64,000 nt of DNA from Gnetum montanum (GCA_015680685.1 MNCI01004604.1:67928-131927), one strand, 5' to 3'. Positions 1-12,400 are shown, numbered from the stretch's first letter. Translations and numbers: made by a program. The notes: generated by a model from the sequence alone, not told the origin.

Positions 1-2080
1 TTGCATGAGGTGTACTCAAGGAGAGCACTCCTACAAGCACAACAAGAGGCATCCCCAAGGAGAGTGATATCACAAGAATAGTGCAAGGTGTCCCTAGGGA
101 GAGTGCTCTCATGAGAATAGTGTAAGATGCCCCTAGGGAGACTGCTCTTGTGTGTGTGGGGTGAGATGCCCTAACAAAGAGCACTATCATGTGCATAGTG
201 CCCTTGAGTGCGTTGTGTGAGGTGTTGCTAGGGAGAGTGCTCTTGCGAGCATAGCATGATGCATCCCTAAGGAGAGTGCTCTCTAGTGATTTGTGTGATG
301 CATCCCTAGGGAGAGCACTCTTAGGAGCATAGAATGAGACATCTCCTAGAAGAGTGCTCTCATGTGTAGTGTAAGAGATGCCTTCCATTTAGAGTGCTCT
401 TACCTGTGCATCAAGAGGCATCCCTAGGGAGAGCACTATCATGTGCACATTAAGAGGCATCCCTTGGGAGAGCATTCTTATGTACACTATGCAAGGCACC
501 CTAAGGGAAAGAAATCTTGGGTATGCTACGCAAGGCATTCCTGGAGATAGTGCTTCTACGAGCATAGTGCAAGGTATTTCTAGGGAGAATGCTCTCAAGA
601 GCATGGAAAGAGGCATCCCTAGGGAGAGCACTCTCACCTACATAGCATGAAGCATGCTCAGGGAGGACATTCTCATGATTGCAATGTGAGGTGCCCCTAG
701 GGAGAGTGCTCTCACGTATGCAATGAGAGGCACCCCCATGGAAAGCACTCTATCAAGTTTGAGGTACTTCTAGGGAGAGTTCTCTTGAGTCTACTATGCA
801 AGGGGCCTTGAGGGAGAGTGCTCTCATGAGTACTTCATGAGGCATCCATAGGAAGAGTACTCTTGAGTGCATTGATCTAGGCATTCCCAAGGAGAATCCT
901 CTTGTGAGCACATCATGAGGCACCCCTAAGAAGAGTACTCTCACATGCACTATGTGAGATGCCTCCCATGGAGAGCCCTCTCACATGCATATCAAGAGGC
1001 ATCCCAAGGGAGAGGGCTCTCAAATGTGTAGTGATAGACACCCCTAGGGAGAGTGCTCTTGCATATGCTACAAGAGGCATCTCAAGAGAGAGCACTCTTA
1101 ACTATATTGCATGCAGTGCCCCATGGAAAGGTACTCCCATAAGTGTAGCATGAGGCATCTCTAGGGATAGCACTCACACAAGTAGAGTGTGAGGTACCCC
1201 AAGGGAGAGTGCTTAGAAATGCACAATGCAAGATTTCCCCAGGGAAAGTGTTCTGCATGCCCAGTGCAAGGCATCTCCAAGAAGAGTGCTCTCCCTTTTA
1301 CAATGCATTATTAATCCCTGGAGACCAAATTTATAAGGGTGAAAAATGGTTTGGTAGGACTTGGCAGAATCAACATATATAGGGGGAGGTATTCCTACAT
1401 GCCTTCCACACCTCAAGGAGGAGTGCTCTCAAGAGTGAAATGTGAAATGCCTCTAGGGAGAGTGCTCTATCAAGCATAGCATGAGGGGTCACTGGGAAGA
1501 GTGCTCTCATGTGCACAACAATGCAAGGCATCCATAGGAAGAGCACTCTCACATGTCTAGTAGCACTATGCATTTGTAGGGAGAGATCTCTTGCATGCAT
1601 AGAAGCACGAGGCATTTCTAGAGAAAGCACTCTTGCACATGCAGAAGTGTAAGGAATTTCCAAGGAGAGTGCTTTCATGTGTGCAACTATGAGAGATACT
1701 CCTAGGAAGAGTACTCTTCAAAGCATAGTGTAAGGCATCCTAGGTGATAGCATTCTCACATGCACAACATGAGACATCTCCAAGGAGAATGCTTCCACTT
1801 ATGAAAGAGTGCTAGGTAGTGCTAGGGAGAGCACTCTCACATTTGCAGTAGTGGAACATGCTCCTAGGATGAGCACTCTTACATGCACTATGTGAGGCGT
1901 TCCTAGGGAGAGTGCTCTTGCAAACACAATAAGATATGCCCAAAGGAAAAGTGCTCTCATGAGCACATTGCGAGGAGTCCCTAGGGAGAGTGCCCTCATG
2001 TGCAGAGTATTGCAAGGCACTCTCATGGAGAGTGCTCTCATGAGAGCACCTTGAGGTTCCTCCAAGGAGTGTGCTACCTC
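1..2080. repeat. Minisatellite array, about 39-bp unit
   Basis: The sequence repeats a unit of about 39 bp of the form AGGCATCCCTAGGGAGAGTG followed by CTCTCATGTGCATAGTGTG, with many substitutions and small indels. At this unit length the stretch would hold roughly fifty copies. Each unit contains GAGAG and CTCTC arms around a TG or CA centre. The open frames across it are 13-residue repeats created by the 39-bp period (SLGMP-like on the minus strand) and are not genes. The array is already running at the window start, so its left edge is unknown. Confidence 0.9.
1321..1385 (-). repeat. Non-repeat insert in the 39-bp array, inverted copy
   Basis: A stretch of about 60 bp breaks the 39-bp periodicity. 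It reads ACCAAATTTATAAGG and ends with AATCAACATATATAG. The reverse complement of this segment occurs at about 2083-2145. The array units on both sides keep the same orientation, so only this segment is inverted. Confidence 0.7.
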
Positions 2081-2265
2081 TTCCCATATATGTTGATTAG
2101 GCCAAGTCCCCTCATACCATCCTACATCCTTATAAATTTGGTTCCAAGGCACTAGTAATGTAAAACAAAGTTACACCCACCCCTATATATGACGATGCAA
2201 TGAGGCTCAACCATAATGTCATACACCCTTATAAACTTGGTTCCTAGGGTCTTTTGGAACAATCC
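2081..2265. repeat. Spacer between the two satellites with two direct copies of a 60-70 bp segment
   Basis: The copy at about 2083-2145 and the copy at about 2180-2250 share CATATATG-like starts, a middle CATNNNATNNCATAC-type stretch and the ending CCTTATAAANTTGGTTCC. They are direct repeats of one another and inverted relative to the copy at 1321-1385. No gene was seen. Confidence 0.65.
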
Positions 2266-5200
2266 TTAGTCTAGAAGTTCCAACTAGAAAAACCTTAGTC
2301 TTGAGGGTTCATTCGGCTAACACTTGGTACCAAAGGTTTGTATGGTCAAATGGTTGATCCTGAGGGCACATCAAGCTAATACTTGATCATAAGGGTCTAT
2401 TTAGTTGACACTTGGTTAAGAGGGTATGCTCAGCCAACCCTTGGTCTTGAGGTTTTGCTTCACCAATAGTTGGTCCTGAGAAATCGTTTGGCCAATAGTT
2501 GGTCTTGAGGGTTCATTGCATAAACTCTTAATCTTGAGGATCCATTTTGCCTATAGTTGATTGTGAGGGTCCATTTGGCCAACACTTGGTCCTAAAGGTC
2601 TATTGGATCATACATTGATCCTAAGGGTCCATTTGGTAAATGGTCGGACATGAGGGTCCCTTTCACCAACACATGATCCTGAGGGTACATTGGGTCAACC
2701 CTTGTTCCTAAGGGTCTATTTTGTCAATAGTTGGTCCTAATGGTTTGTTTGGGAAACAACTGGTCCTAAGGGTTTGTTCAGCCAACCCTTGGTCACAAGG
2801 GTCCATTGGGCCAAACTATGGTCTTGAGGATCCATTTGACGAACTGTTGGTCCCAAGGATCCATTTTCCCTATAGTTAAGTCGGTCCTAAGAATTCATTT
2901 GGTGAAAGGTTGGTTCCAAGGATTTATTTTCTGAACTATTGGTTGTGAGGATCCATTGAGCCAAACCTTGGTCCTAAGGATTTGTTTGGCTAACACTTGA
3001 TCCCAAGGGTTTGTTTCACCTAAAGTTTTCCTAAGGGTTTGTTTGGCCAACACTTGGTCTCAAGGGGTTTGTTTAGAAATCTATTGGTTCCAAGGATTCA
3101 TTTGGCCTACAATTGGTTTAGTGGGTTTGTTTGGCCAACACTTAGTCCCAAGGATCCATTTGGAAAGTGGCCTATCTTGATGGTTTAACTAGTCAACACT
3201 TGGTCTAGACAGTCCATTTGGCCAACCCTTGGTCTCTACGATGTGTTGAATCAACCCTTGGTCCTAAGGGTCCATTGGGTCAAACCTTGATCCCAAGGGT
3301 CTATTTGGTGAATGGTTGGTCTCAAGGGTTTATTTTGCCAATAGTTGATTCTAAGGGTCCATAGGCCAACCCTTAGTCCCAAGTGTATGTTTTACATATA
3401 GTTGGTGCCTTGGGTCTATTTGGCCAACACTTGGTCATGAGGGTACATTGGACCAACCTTTGGTTTCAAGGGTATGTTAGACCAAACCCTTATCTTGAGG
3501 GTTCAATGGATAAACCCTTAGTCACAAGGATCCATCAAGCCAAACCTTGATCACAAGGTTAGTTTGGCGAATGGTTGGTCCAAAGGATCCATTGTGTCAA
3601 CCCTTGGTCCCGAAGGTTCATTTGGCCAACCTTTTATCCCAATGGTCTATTGGGCCAACCCTTGGTCTTGAGGGTCTATTGGATAAAACCTTGGTGCTAA
3701 GCATCTATTGGACCAACTCTTGGTCCTAAGGGTTCATCTAGATAAAAATTGGTCCCAAGGGTCTATTTGGCTAATCCTTAGCCTTGAGGGTTTATTGAGC
3801 CAAACCCTAATCCAAAGGGTTCGTTTGGTGAACTATTGGTCCAAAGGATCTATTTGGTCAACACTGGGCCTCAAGGGTCCATTAGATTAGCCCTTGGTTC
3901 TAAGGATCCATTTTAGAAATAGTTGGTCCCAAGGGTCCATTTGGCCAAAACTTGATCCAAAGGATCTATTAGACCAAACCTTGGTCCTAAGGATCCATGG
4001 GGAGAAACCATGGTCCTGAGGATCTATTGGCTCAATCCTTGGTCTCAAGAGTCCATTTGGTAAATAGTTGATTCAAAGGATTAATTGTTACAAGGCTTGG
4101 TCTTGAGAATATATTTGACCAACTCTTAATCTCGAGGGTTCATTTAGCCAAACCTTGGTCCTGAGGATCCTTGGGGCCAATCATTGATCCTGATGGTCTG
4201 TCTAGCCAATTGTTGGTCCCAAGGATCCATTTGGCCAACACTTAATCCTGAGGATCTGTTAAGCCAACCCTTGGTCTTGAAGGTCCGTTTGGACAACACT
4301 TAGTCTTGAGGATCTATTGGAGCAAGCCTTGGTCTCAAGGGTTCGTTTGACGAACTATTGGTCCAAAGGGTTTGTTTGCCCAATAGTTAGTCCCTAGGGT
4401 CCATTAGGCCAACCTTTGGTCCTAAGGGTCTATTTTGTCAATAATTGGTCCTAAGGTTCTATTTGGCCAACAGTTGGTCCAAAGGGTCTATTGGGCCAAC
4501 CCTTGGTCCCGAGGGTTCGTTTGGCCAAAACTTGGTCCCAAGGATCCTTTTTGGCTATACTTGATACCAAGGGTCCATTGTGACAACACCTAGTCATGAG
4601 GGTCTATTTGGCAAACTAGTGGTCTCAAGGGTCTGTTTGGCCAACACTTGATCCCAAGGATTCATTTGATGAATGGTTGGTCTAAAGGATTTGTTTGATG
4701 AATGATTATCCCCAAGGGTCTGTGTGGCCAACCCTTGGTCTCAAGGGTCCATTCGGCCAAACCTTACTCCTAAGGATCTGTATAGTTAACAGTTGGTCCC
4801 AAGGATTAGTTGAGTTAACCCTTGGCCTAGAGGATCCTTTTTGCCTACAATTGGTCTTGATGGTCAATATGGTGAATAGTTGATCCCAAGGGTCTATTTG
4901 GGCAACACTTGGTCCTAAGGCTTCATTAGGTCAATGCTTTGTCTTGAGGGTCCATTTGGCACAATCTTGTTCCCAAGGGTTTGTTTGGTGAACTATTAGT
5001 CCCAAGGGTCCATTTGACCAACACTTATTCTCAAGGATCATTTGTTCCAACCCTTTTTCTTGAGGGTTTATTTTTCCTGCAGTTGGTCCCATGAGTCTAT
5101 TTGGCCAACACTTGATCTTGATGGTTCATTTGGAAAATTGTTGTTCTCATTGGGTCTCAAGGGTCCATTGGGCTAAACCTTGGTATCAAGGGTTTGTTTG

Positions 5201-6440
5201 AAAAATGGTTGGTCCCAAGGATTTTTTTGGCCTATAGTTGATCTAGAGGATCTGTTGGGCCAAACCTTGATCCCTATGGTCCATTTGGTGAACTGTTGAT
5301 CAAATGTTCAGCAAATGGATCCATAGGACTAATCAACAGTTTGCCAAATGGACCATAGGGATCTTGGGTTCTAAGGATCTGTTTGGCTAACCCTTGGTCT
5401 CAAGGATCCATCTAGTCAACCCTTGACCTTGAGGGTTCATTTGGAAAAACATTGGTTCCAAGGTTCCATTGGTTCAACCCTTGGTCCCAAGGGTCTATTG
5501 GGCCAACCCTTGGTCCCAAGGGTTTGTTTTGCCTATAGTTTGTCCCAAGGGTTTGTTTTGCCTATAGTTTGTCCCAAGGATAATTTTTCCAACACTTGAT
5601 CCCAAGGATTTGTTTGGAAAACTATTAGTCTTGGGGGTGACTTTTGCCAACACTTTGTCCTTAGGGTCCATTAGATCAACACTAGATCCTAGGGGTTTGT
5701 TGGGCCAAACCTTGGTCCCAAGGGTCTATTGGGTCAAACCTTGATCCCAAGGGTTTTCTTGGCCAACCCTTGGTCCCAAAGGTATTTTAGGTCAATTCTT
5801 GGTCCTAAGGGCTCATTTGGTGAATGATTGGTCTTGATGGTTCATTTAGTCAAAACTTGGTCCTGATGATCTATTTTTCCTACAATTGGTCTCAAGGATC
5901 CCTTTGGCCAATAGTTGGTTCTAAGGATCCATTTGGAGAACACTTGGTCTTGAGGATCCATTGGGCCATCCCTTGGTCCCAAGGATATGCTTGGTCTATA
6001 GTTGATTTTGAGGGCCTGTTTGGCCCACACTTGTTCCTAAGGGTATATTTGGTGAACACTTAGTCTTGAAGGTCCACTAGCCAACACTTGGTCTTGAGGA
6101 TTTGTTGGGCCATCCCTTGATTTTGAGGGTCTGTTTGACCTACAATTTCTCCCGAGGGCCCATTTGGCTAACACTTGGTCTCAAAGGTCTGCTTAGCTAA
6201 CCCTTGGTCTTGAGGGTCCATTTGGTTAATAGTTATTCTTAAGGGTTTTTTGATAAAAAGTTAGTGCCAAGGGTTTATTTGGCCTATAGTTAGTCTTGAG
6301 GATTGTTTGGTGAATGGTTGATCTTGATGGTTTATTGGACCAACACTTTGTTTTAAGTAGTGGACTATTAGACACCAATTGGTGTTGAAGGTTTGTTTGA
6401 ATAACACTTTGTCTTGATTGGACTAGTATGCCAACACTCA
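2266..6440. repeat. Minisatellite array, 29-bp unit
   Basis: The unit is 29 bp, for example TTGGTCCTAAGGGTCTATTT then TGTCAATAG, with common variants GGCCAACAC and GGGTCCATT. The stretch would hold roughly 140 copies. Divergence between units is high, and small indels are frequent. A 29-residue protein periodicity on the plus strand (WSQGS and LGLEG motifs) follows from the 29-bp period and is not coding. The unit is unrelated to the neighbouring 39-bp array. There are no unique spacers, so this is not a CRISPR array. Confidence 0.92.
5271..5361. repeat. Inverted repeat of one to two monomers inside the 29-bp array
   Basis: The left arm (5271-5300) begins TCCCTATGGTCCATTTGG. The right arm (5332-5361) is its reverse complement apart from two bases, with a loop of about 31 bp. 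It is the only place noticed in the array where monomers run in the opposite direction. Confidence 0.85.
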
Positions 6441-6730
6441 AGAGTTTCATTAAGTTAGTCATGCCTAGAAGTGGGAACCTCATGATTATCAAGAGTGTTT
6501 CCATGGGATGATATTTGTTAGTTAGGAAACCTTAGTATTTGGTATGGTCTCCACTCTACCTAATCTCATAGAAAAGGGAGGATTCCTATTTGCAATGAAT
6601 AACAAGGTAGAGAATGTCCCATCCTAGTGAGGTCTCCATTACATGATCATATTCAAATTTTAAGGCTCCTACAGGAAAGCTTAGCCTGGTATTTAGCTTG
6701 AATGGTTCCTTGTTCATGAAGAGTATTGAG
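6441..6730. other. Unrecognised sequence left of element 1
   Basis: The 29-bp periodicity fades and no gene, repeat or RNA could be recognised. The part at about 6628-6690 (CCTAGTGAGGTCTCCATTAC and on) resembles the sequence just beyond the right end of element 1 at about 25283-25345. Element 1 therefore lies between two diverged copies of a 60-bp segment. Confidence 0.5.
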
Positions 6731-6735
6731 GAAGG
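6731..6735. repeat. Target site duplication of element 1, left copy
   Basis: GAAGG stands directly before the TG that opens the left LTR, and GAAGG recurs at 25274-25278 directly after the right LTR. A 5-bp duplication is normal for Ty3/gypsy integrases. Confidence 0.85.
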
Positions 6736-7322
6736 TGTACTGCCTAAAATCGTCGGTCTCCGGCTAGAAGGAGATAGAGATCATGGGATCACAGGATGCG
6801 CACAAAAGACCCTACCTTCACCTGAGGGTGAGCTGGAATGAACGAAGGTAGAGTACCTTGGGTGGTCCGCACGTGAATCAGACAAGGATTTCCCCGAATG
6901 TACACCGAAGTGCTATACGCTGGGTTATACGTAAACGGCGTAACGGGCATAAATCAGAGCGTAAACAACGTAATTGGTGTGAATAGAGCGTAAACGTAAA
7001 CGAGCGTAAATAGAATACATACAACAATTAATGCAAACTGTAAATGATTTTGGGAAGAAAATGTAACAATGGCATTACAGAATGAAAGTACAATGCACCA
7101 GTCTAATGCAGTTGTGACTGGAACACAAGGTAGACGAAAGGCCCCAGTGGATGCGAGGATGATTGTAGCTGGTTCACACTGTAGGCAGAGAGTAGAGGCT
7201 GTATGCTCAACATACAGGGTTGTCCAGTGTAAAAGGTTTTGTGCTCTGGTTCACAGCATCTCTGCTTTCTGGTGTGCTCTAGAAATTTTGCCAACCGACC
7301 TGGATCTAGTGCAAAAATTGGG

Positions 7323-7330
7323 CTTTTATA
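7323..7330 (-). promoter_or_regulatory. TATA-box candidate in the 3' LTR of element 1
   Basis: TATAAAAG on the minus strand, in the same place as the TATA candidate in the 5' LTR at 24466-24473. Its position fits the U3/R border. It is predicted from sequence only. Confidence 0.5.
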
Positions 7331-7429
7331 CAAGGTTTTGATGCTAGACTTAGGTTGGGAGACACGTGGCGCATTGACCGGGTGCAAAAGCGTAAAATTT
7401 ACAAGTGTACAATATGTTACATTTGCTGG

Positions 7430-7910
7430 GCGTATATGCTAGAGGTGTTGGATGTATGCGAACTTGGGCGTAGATGTCGTGGACGCTAGCATATACGCTG
7501 GTGGATGCTAGGCGTATACGCCGGGTGTATACGCTGGTGTGCTGGGCGTATACGCTAATGTGCTAGGCGTATACGCTGGGGCGTATATGTCATGGATGTT
7601 GGCGTATACGCTGGTGTGCTGGGCGTATACGCTGATGGTTGCTGCCTTGTGCCAATTCTTGCTCTGCAGTGCTGTTTCCATGTCATCTCCAGGGATTTCA
7701 TTGCTGGGCGTATGCATCTGTTGTACCTGCTGAGCATACATGTGAGGCTTGTATGTTGGGCGTGTACACTGGGCGTGTACACTGGACGTCTATGCTAGGC
7801 GTATACGCTGTGAACTTGAGCATACACGTTGGGCGTATATGCTGAGAATTTGAGCATATACGCTGGGAATGTACACTTGGGCGTATACACTGGGGGTATA
7901 CGCTGAGACT
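7430..7910. repeat. GCGTATACGC palindromic repeat cluster in the 3' LTR of element 1
   Basis: Short units such as GGGCGTATACGCTGGTGTGCT repeat irregularly. The core GCGTATACGC is a perfect palindrome. The matching cluster in the 5' LTR (about 24570-25135) has a different number of units, so the cluster expands and contracts within one element's lifetime. Confidence 0.8.
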
Positions 7911-8038
7911 ACATACTTAGTGAAAATTAAGCATCTGATCTCCAAAGTTGCCATGTTTAGTATCCAATGTAGCTGTGGTCGTCTGTGGGTCCCAGGGACC
8001 TATTTCTTGTTGGAGAAGTACTAGGCTCGAAATTTTGT

Positions 8039-8115
8039 GGTGTTTCATTGGCCCCTCTTTGTTGATGCTTGGAGGAATCAACCCGAGAAGCATCAACAAA
8101 GAAGTGCAAAACACC
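8039..8115 (-). promoter_or_regulatory. Polypurine tract and hairpin at the 3' LTR border of element 1
   Basis: On the element strand AAAGAGGGGCCAA stands directly before the LTR start TGAAACACC, which is the expected place for the plus-strand primer (PPT). The sequence folds back on itself. CTTTGTTGATGCTT at 8057-8070 pairs perfectly with AAGCATCAACAAAG, and an outer GGTGTTT pairs with AAAACACC at 8108-8115. The same hairpin with different stem bases is present in element 2, element B and element 3. Confidence 0.8.
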
Positions 8116-9059
8116 ACAAACAACTTGATAGAGACTTTGTCCATTGCCACTTGACTAGATGTCATCGCCTCGTGTTCAGTAGTACGTGGGATTGGGAAAG
8201 TGAAATTTGTAGCTAGTAGGAGAATGGGGATTGTGGGGACTAGTAACTTCCCAAGGGATTGTGCTTGGTGAAGGGGATGCTCTGGTGCGTGGCATGCTGG
8301 CCCTTGTCAATAGCCATTATTTTGTAGACTCAGAATCCAAACATGCAATGTGTGTTCTTTGATGGAACAAGACTCTTGTTTAGTATCCAAGAGGACTTGT
8401 TGGCAAGGCCAAAACCACGTGATGATGTGTTGCATTCTTTGGAGGATCAGGGCCCTTTGTTTAGGGGAACCTGCTGGCGGAGAGCCAAAGCCATGCAGCT
8501 GAATGTTTTTTGACTATTTTTGACATGAGTATGGGAAGTGCCAAGGGTCTTGCATTTTTTTTGGAAGAAGCTTTGTTTTGATTTTGTACTCATGCTCAAG
8601 TGCTATGTTGTGTGTCACAATCGCTTTAAAGTGTTACAGTATGCAACAACGTGCTCAAAGTTTTGAATGTACTAAGCGTATCAAAGGTATGGCTGAGTAG
8701 AGTGTGTCGGTGAATAGATAGAGAGTGTATTGGGAGATGGGGATGTACTAAAGAATGGTTTGATTTAGTCTTGCCATGTGTGCTTGTGAACATTGTCCCA
8801 TCTTGCTGCTTGTGACGAAGTGCATTCTTGTGCGAAAACCTCTGGGTGTCATCCTGCAAACATAACTCCAAGGAGATAAGAAAACCATGAGTTAATAAGC
8901 GAGCTTAGACTTACATAGCTATAGATGGAACAAAGATGCTAAAGGAGATTTCAGGCACTGTATATGAATGGCAGTAGCGTTGGTAGGATCGTCTGATGGC
9001 GAGCGATGCAGTGATGAAGTTTGAATGTGGTGGTGGGTTGAGGAACCAGAGATGAACTT
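8116..9059. other. Region between PPT hairpin and minisatellite of element 1
   Basis: No domain was recognised. The equivalent regions of element 2 (28466-29624) and element 3 (53129-54120) share the position and a short CAAACATAAC or AAACATAACAGAG motif. The small open frame at 8626-8871 has no recognisable similarity and is probably chance. Confidence 0.5.
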
Positions 9060-9400
9060 ACCAGCTTATAGTCTTGGCAGACTATCATGGGTTAGTTTTA
9101 TGTCATAACCCGTTGGACATTGCCCGTTTAGCATCATGGTGCACGTTGCATTGCCAGTTTCTAGTCTTAGTAGACCATAAAGAGGCAAACTAGTTTATAG
9201 TCTTAGCGGACTCTGGCAAGTGTGACTGTGGCAGTTTACTATCATGCCGAACGGACACTAGTTTATCATCATTATGGACACAGTGTGGTATCAGTTTATC
9301 GTCATGATGCCGGGACAAGCTATGGTATCAGTTTTAAGTCATAATCTAGGACTATTTTGTGGTATCAATTTTTAGTCATGACTCCAGGACTCGCATGTAC
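9060..9400. repeat. Minisatellite at the pol / 3' end border of element 1
   Basis: Irregular units of about 27-35 bp contain CAGTTTATAGTC followed within 8-10 bp by GGAC or AGAC, for example CAGTTTATCGTCATGATGCC. Each core is a GTC...GAC imperfect inverted repeat. Related arrays lie at 13008-13260 and 18608-18975 in the same element and at the matching borders of elements 2 and 3. Confidence 0.75.
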
Positions 9401-9412
9401 CTGAGCTTATAC

Positions 9413-12400
9413 TCAAATGTAGAATGGTTTTAGGAACAAGTGATTGGTTGGATTGGCAAGCTCATTCCCTTCCATATTAGCTAGCTTAAATGCTCCATTG
9501 TCAAATGCTTTGGTGACCAAGTAAGGCCCCTCCCAGTTGGCTGAGAATTTGTCCGGGTGTTCCTGAATGGCCTTAAGTACAAGGTCACCTTCTTTGATAA
9601 GGCGCTTATGGATGTCGTGCCGATGTCATTGCCATTGTTGTTTTTGATACCATTCGATCTGATCGAATGCACGTATGCGTTCCTCCTCCACCGAGTCCAG
9701 GTCAATGATGCATAGATCATTATTTTGTCCTTCGTCGAGGAGTCTAGAAAGTGTGATCCTTAAAGATGGTACCTATAATTCTAAAGGTAAAACAGCTTTT
9801 GAACCATAAAAAAGACTATATGGTGTTTTACTTGTTGAAGTTCGATGTGTAGTACGGTATACCCACAATGCGTATATCAATTGTTCATGCCACCTTCTCT
9901 CACTTTGGGTAAGCATCCTTTTAAGTATTGTAATAATGGTTTTGTTTGTTGCCTCTGCTTGCCCATTGCTCTATAGATAGTAAGGGGATGAAAATGAGTG
10001 TTTGATTCCTAGATTTTCACAAAAGGTTTTGGTCTCAGCACTGCTAAATTGTGGCCCGTTGTCAGTGATGATTGTCATGGGAATATCAAAGCGGGTTACA
10101 ATATTTTCGAGAATGAAATTGCACACATGTTTAGATGTAGTTTTGTGAAGGGGAGCGGCTTCTACCCACTTCATGAAATATTCTGTTGCAGTTATAATAA
10201 AACTATGCCCCGTAGAAGATGAGGGCATTATTGGGCCGATAAGGTCTAACCCCCACTTTTGAAAGGGCCACGTGATTTGCACTATATGCAACTCATTTGG
10301 TGGGACATGGATTAGATTACTATGTTTTTGACAAGTACTACATGTTTTAACCTTAGAGAGACAGTCATACTTCATGTGTGGCCAATAGTAGCCTAAGTGC
10401 CTTATCTTCGTTGCCATGGCTTTTGGCGCTATGCGTCCTCTGCATAGGCCCTCGTATATCTGTTCAACAATGGTTTGGGCATCGGTACTACCAACGCATG
10501 TTAGCAATATGCCTTCGTAGGATCTACGACACAATGTGTCCCCTACCAGGGTATACTACTTAGAATTTTTTCGTACTGCATCCTTTTGTGCATTTGTTAG
10601 ATGTCGTTGTGTTTCGCCGCGTAGAAGATATTCTTTTATGTCGTCATACCATTCTATCGCGTTGTACTAACAAATGCGATCAGCAACGTGTCAAGAGTAT
10701 CGGTTATTGGTTCAGTACAACTAGTTACGGAGCTTGGTAATGCATGGAACATGTCTAGCGATATGTTTAATGCTAATGTGGCTAACACGTCTGCGATGGT
10801 GTTATCATTTCTAGAAACGTGTTGCACATCGATGTTTTCAAATCGCCTCATTAAGTGTTTTGCTAAGTCACAGTATGGTTGTAAATGTTGGGCTTTGCAT
10901 GTATAAACATCTGTGACTTAGTTTAAGACCAGTTGTGAGTCTCCTCTGACTACAAGCTATGTGATGTTCGAAGCCAGTGTTGCCACGAGACCTCTAAGGA
11001 GACCTTTGTACTCTGCCATGTTGTTGGTACAATGAAAGTTGAAACGATAAGCAAGGGGTCGGATTTCCCTGGAGGGATAAGTGATGACAACGGCTGCACT
11101 TCCCCCTCGAGAGGTGGATGCTCCATCAAAGTTTAGAATGGCATTGTAGTCATTGGCACTGTGTCTATTGCACTTATATTCTCATCTGGGAATTCTGGCT
11201 CTATTATTGCTTGATCGTGTGTTGGTGACGTGGCCATTTGACTTGCTATGGCTTGACCTTTAACTGATGATTGCGCTATGTAGTGCAGGTCAAATTCAGC
11301 TATCATGGCTTTCCAGTGGGCTATTCGACTCGTTTCGTAAATGTTTCCTGTGATGGCCCTGAGCACATTATCCTTGCAAATTATATTAACTTGGTTACGG
11401 AAGAGGTAGTATCGTCATTTTCTCAAAGAAAAGACCAAAGCTAAACAGGACCTCTCCACGTCGTTATACTTTTTCTCGTGGGCAACTAATGCATGGCTTA
11501 AGTAATATACAGGGACTTCAGTTCTGTCATCTTGTTTCTGGCAAGGCATAGACGCGATTGACAAATCCGAAGTAGCGAGGTAGATGTAAAAAGGTATATC
11601 ATTCTGAGGTGGATAAACGGTGGGTAATCATGCAAGTGCCGTTTTAATGTTATTGAATGCTTCTTGGCACTATGGAGTCCATTTAAAATGGACATTTTTG
11701 CGTAACAGGTGGTTCATAGGTTTTAGTTTGTCTATCAGTTTTTCTATGAAGTGCCTGATAAATTGTAATCTACCTTGTAGACCTCAAAGTTTGGTAAGGT
11801 TGCTTGGTGGTTTTAGGTTTGTTATGATCTTAACCTTATCGAGGTCTACTCGTATCCCTGCTTCTGAGGCTATAAATCTGAGCAATTTGCCTGTCTTGAC
11901 GTCGAAGACACATTTTTTTGGGTTGAGTCTCAATTCATACTTTAAACAACGTTTTAAGACTAGGTCAAGATCTTGTATATGTTGTTCTGATGTTTTTGAC
12001 TTAACCACAATGTCGTCCACGTAGTCATTAAGTGAGTGTAACATGTAATCACTAAAGATGAATGTCATTGCTCTTTGATACGTGGCCCCAACGTTCTTGA
12101 GACTGAAGGGCATCATTGTGTAACAAAAGGTTCCTCATGGTGTCATAAAGGTTGTCTGAAGCTGATGCTCCGGGTTGATGCGTATTTGATTGTATCCCGA
12201 GAAGCTGTTCATAAAATATAATAGTGCATGCCCAACGGTCGAGTCAACAAGTTGATCGATGCTGGGTAGAGGAAAATCATCTTTTATGGTTGGAACATTT
12301 AAATCCTGGAAGTCAATGCATAAGTGAATGCTTTCGTTCTTCTTCGGAACAATGACCATGTTGGATACCTAGTCGGCATAATCAACGGCCCGAATGAAAC

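Larger units (their letters stand above)
6736..8047 (-). repeat. 3' LTR of element 1
   Basis: It starts TGTACTGCC and ends GTGTTTCA on the plus strand and matches 23879-25273 along its length apart from repeat-number changes. The middle is packed with the palindrome GCGTATACGC. On the element strand it begins TGAAACACC directly after the PPT. Confidence 0.9.

Noticed and set aside
389-2152. Open frames of 60-117 codons in the first satellite
   Set aside because: They are 13-residue repeats forced by the 39-bp period, occur on both strands and show no start or codon signal.
2266-6440. CRISPR-like look of a 29-bp regular repeat
   Set aside because: Units are directly adjacent and diverged, without unique spacers or cas genes, and the context is plant DNA.
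7508-7845. Small open frames in the LTR of element 1 (YAQH, AYTPS-rich)
   Set aside because: Created by the GCGTATACGC repeats and equally open in several frames.
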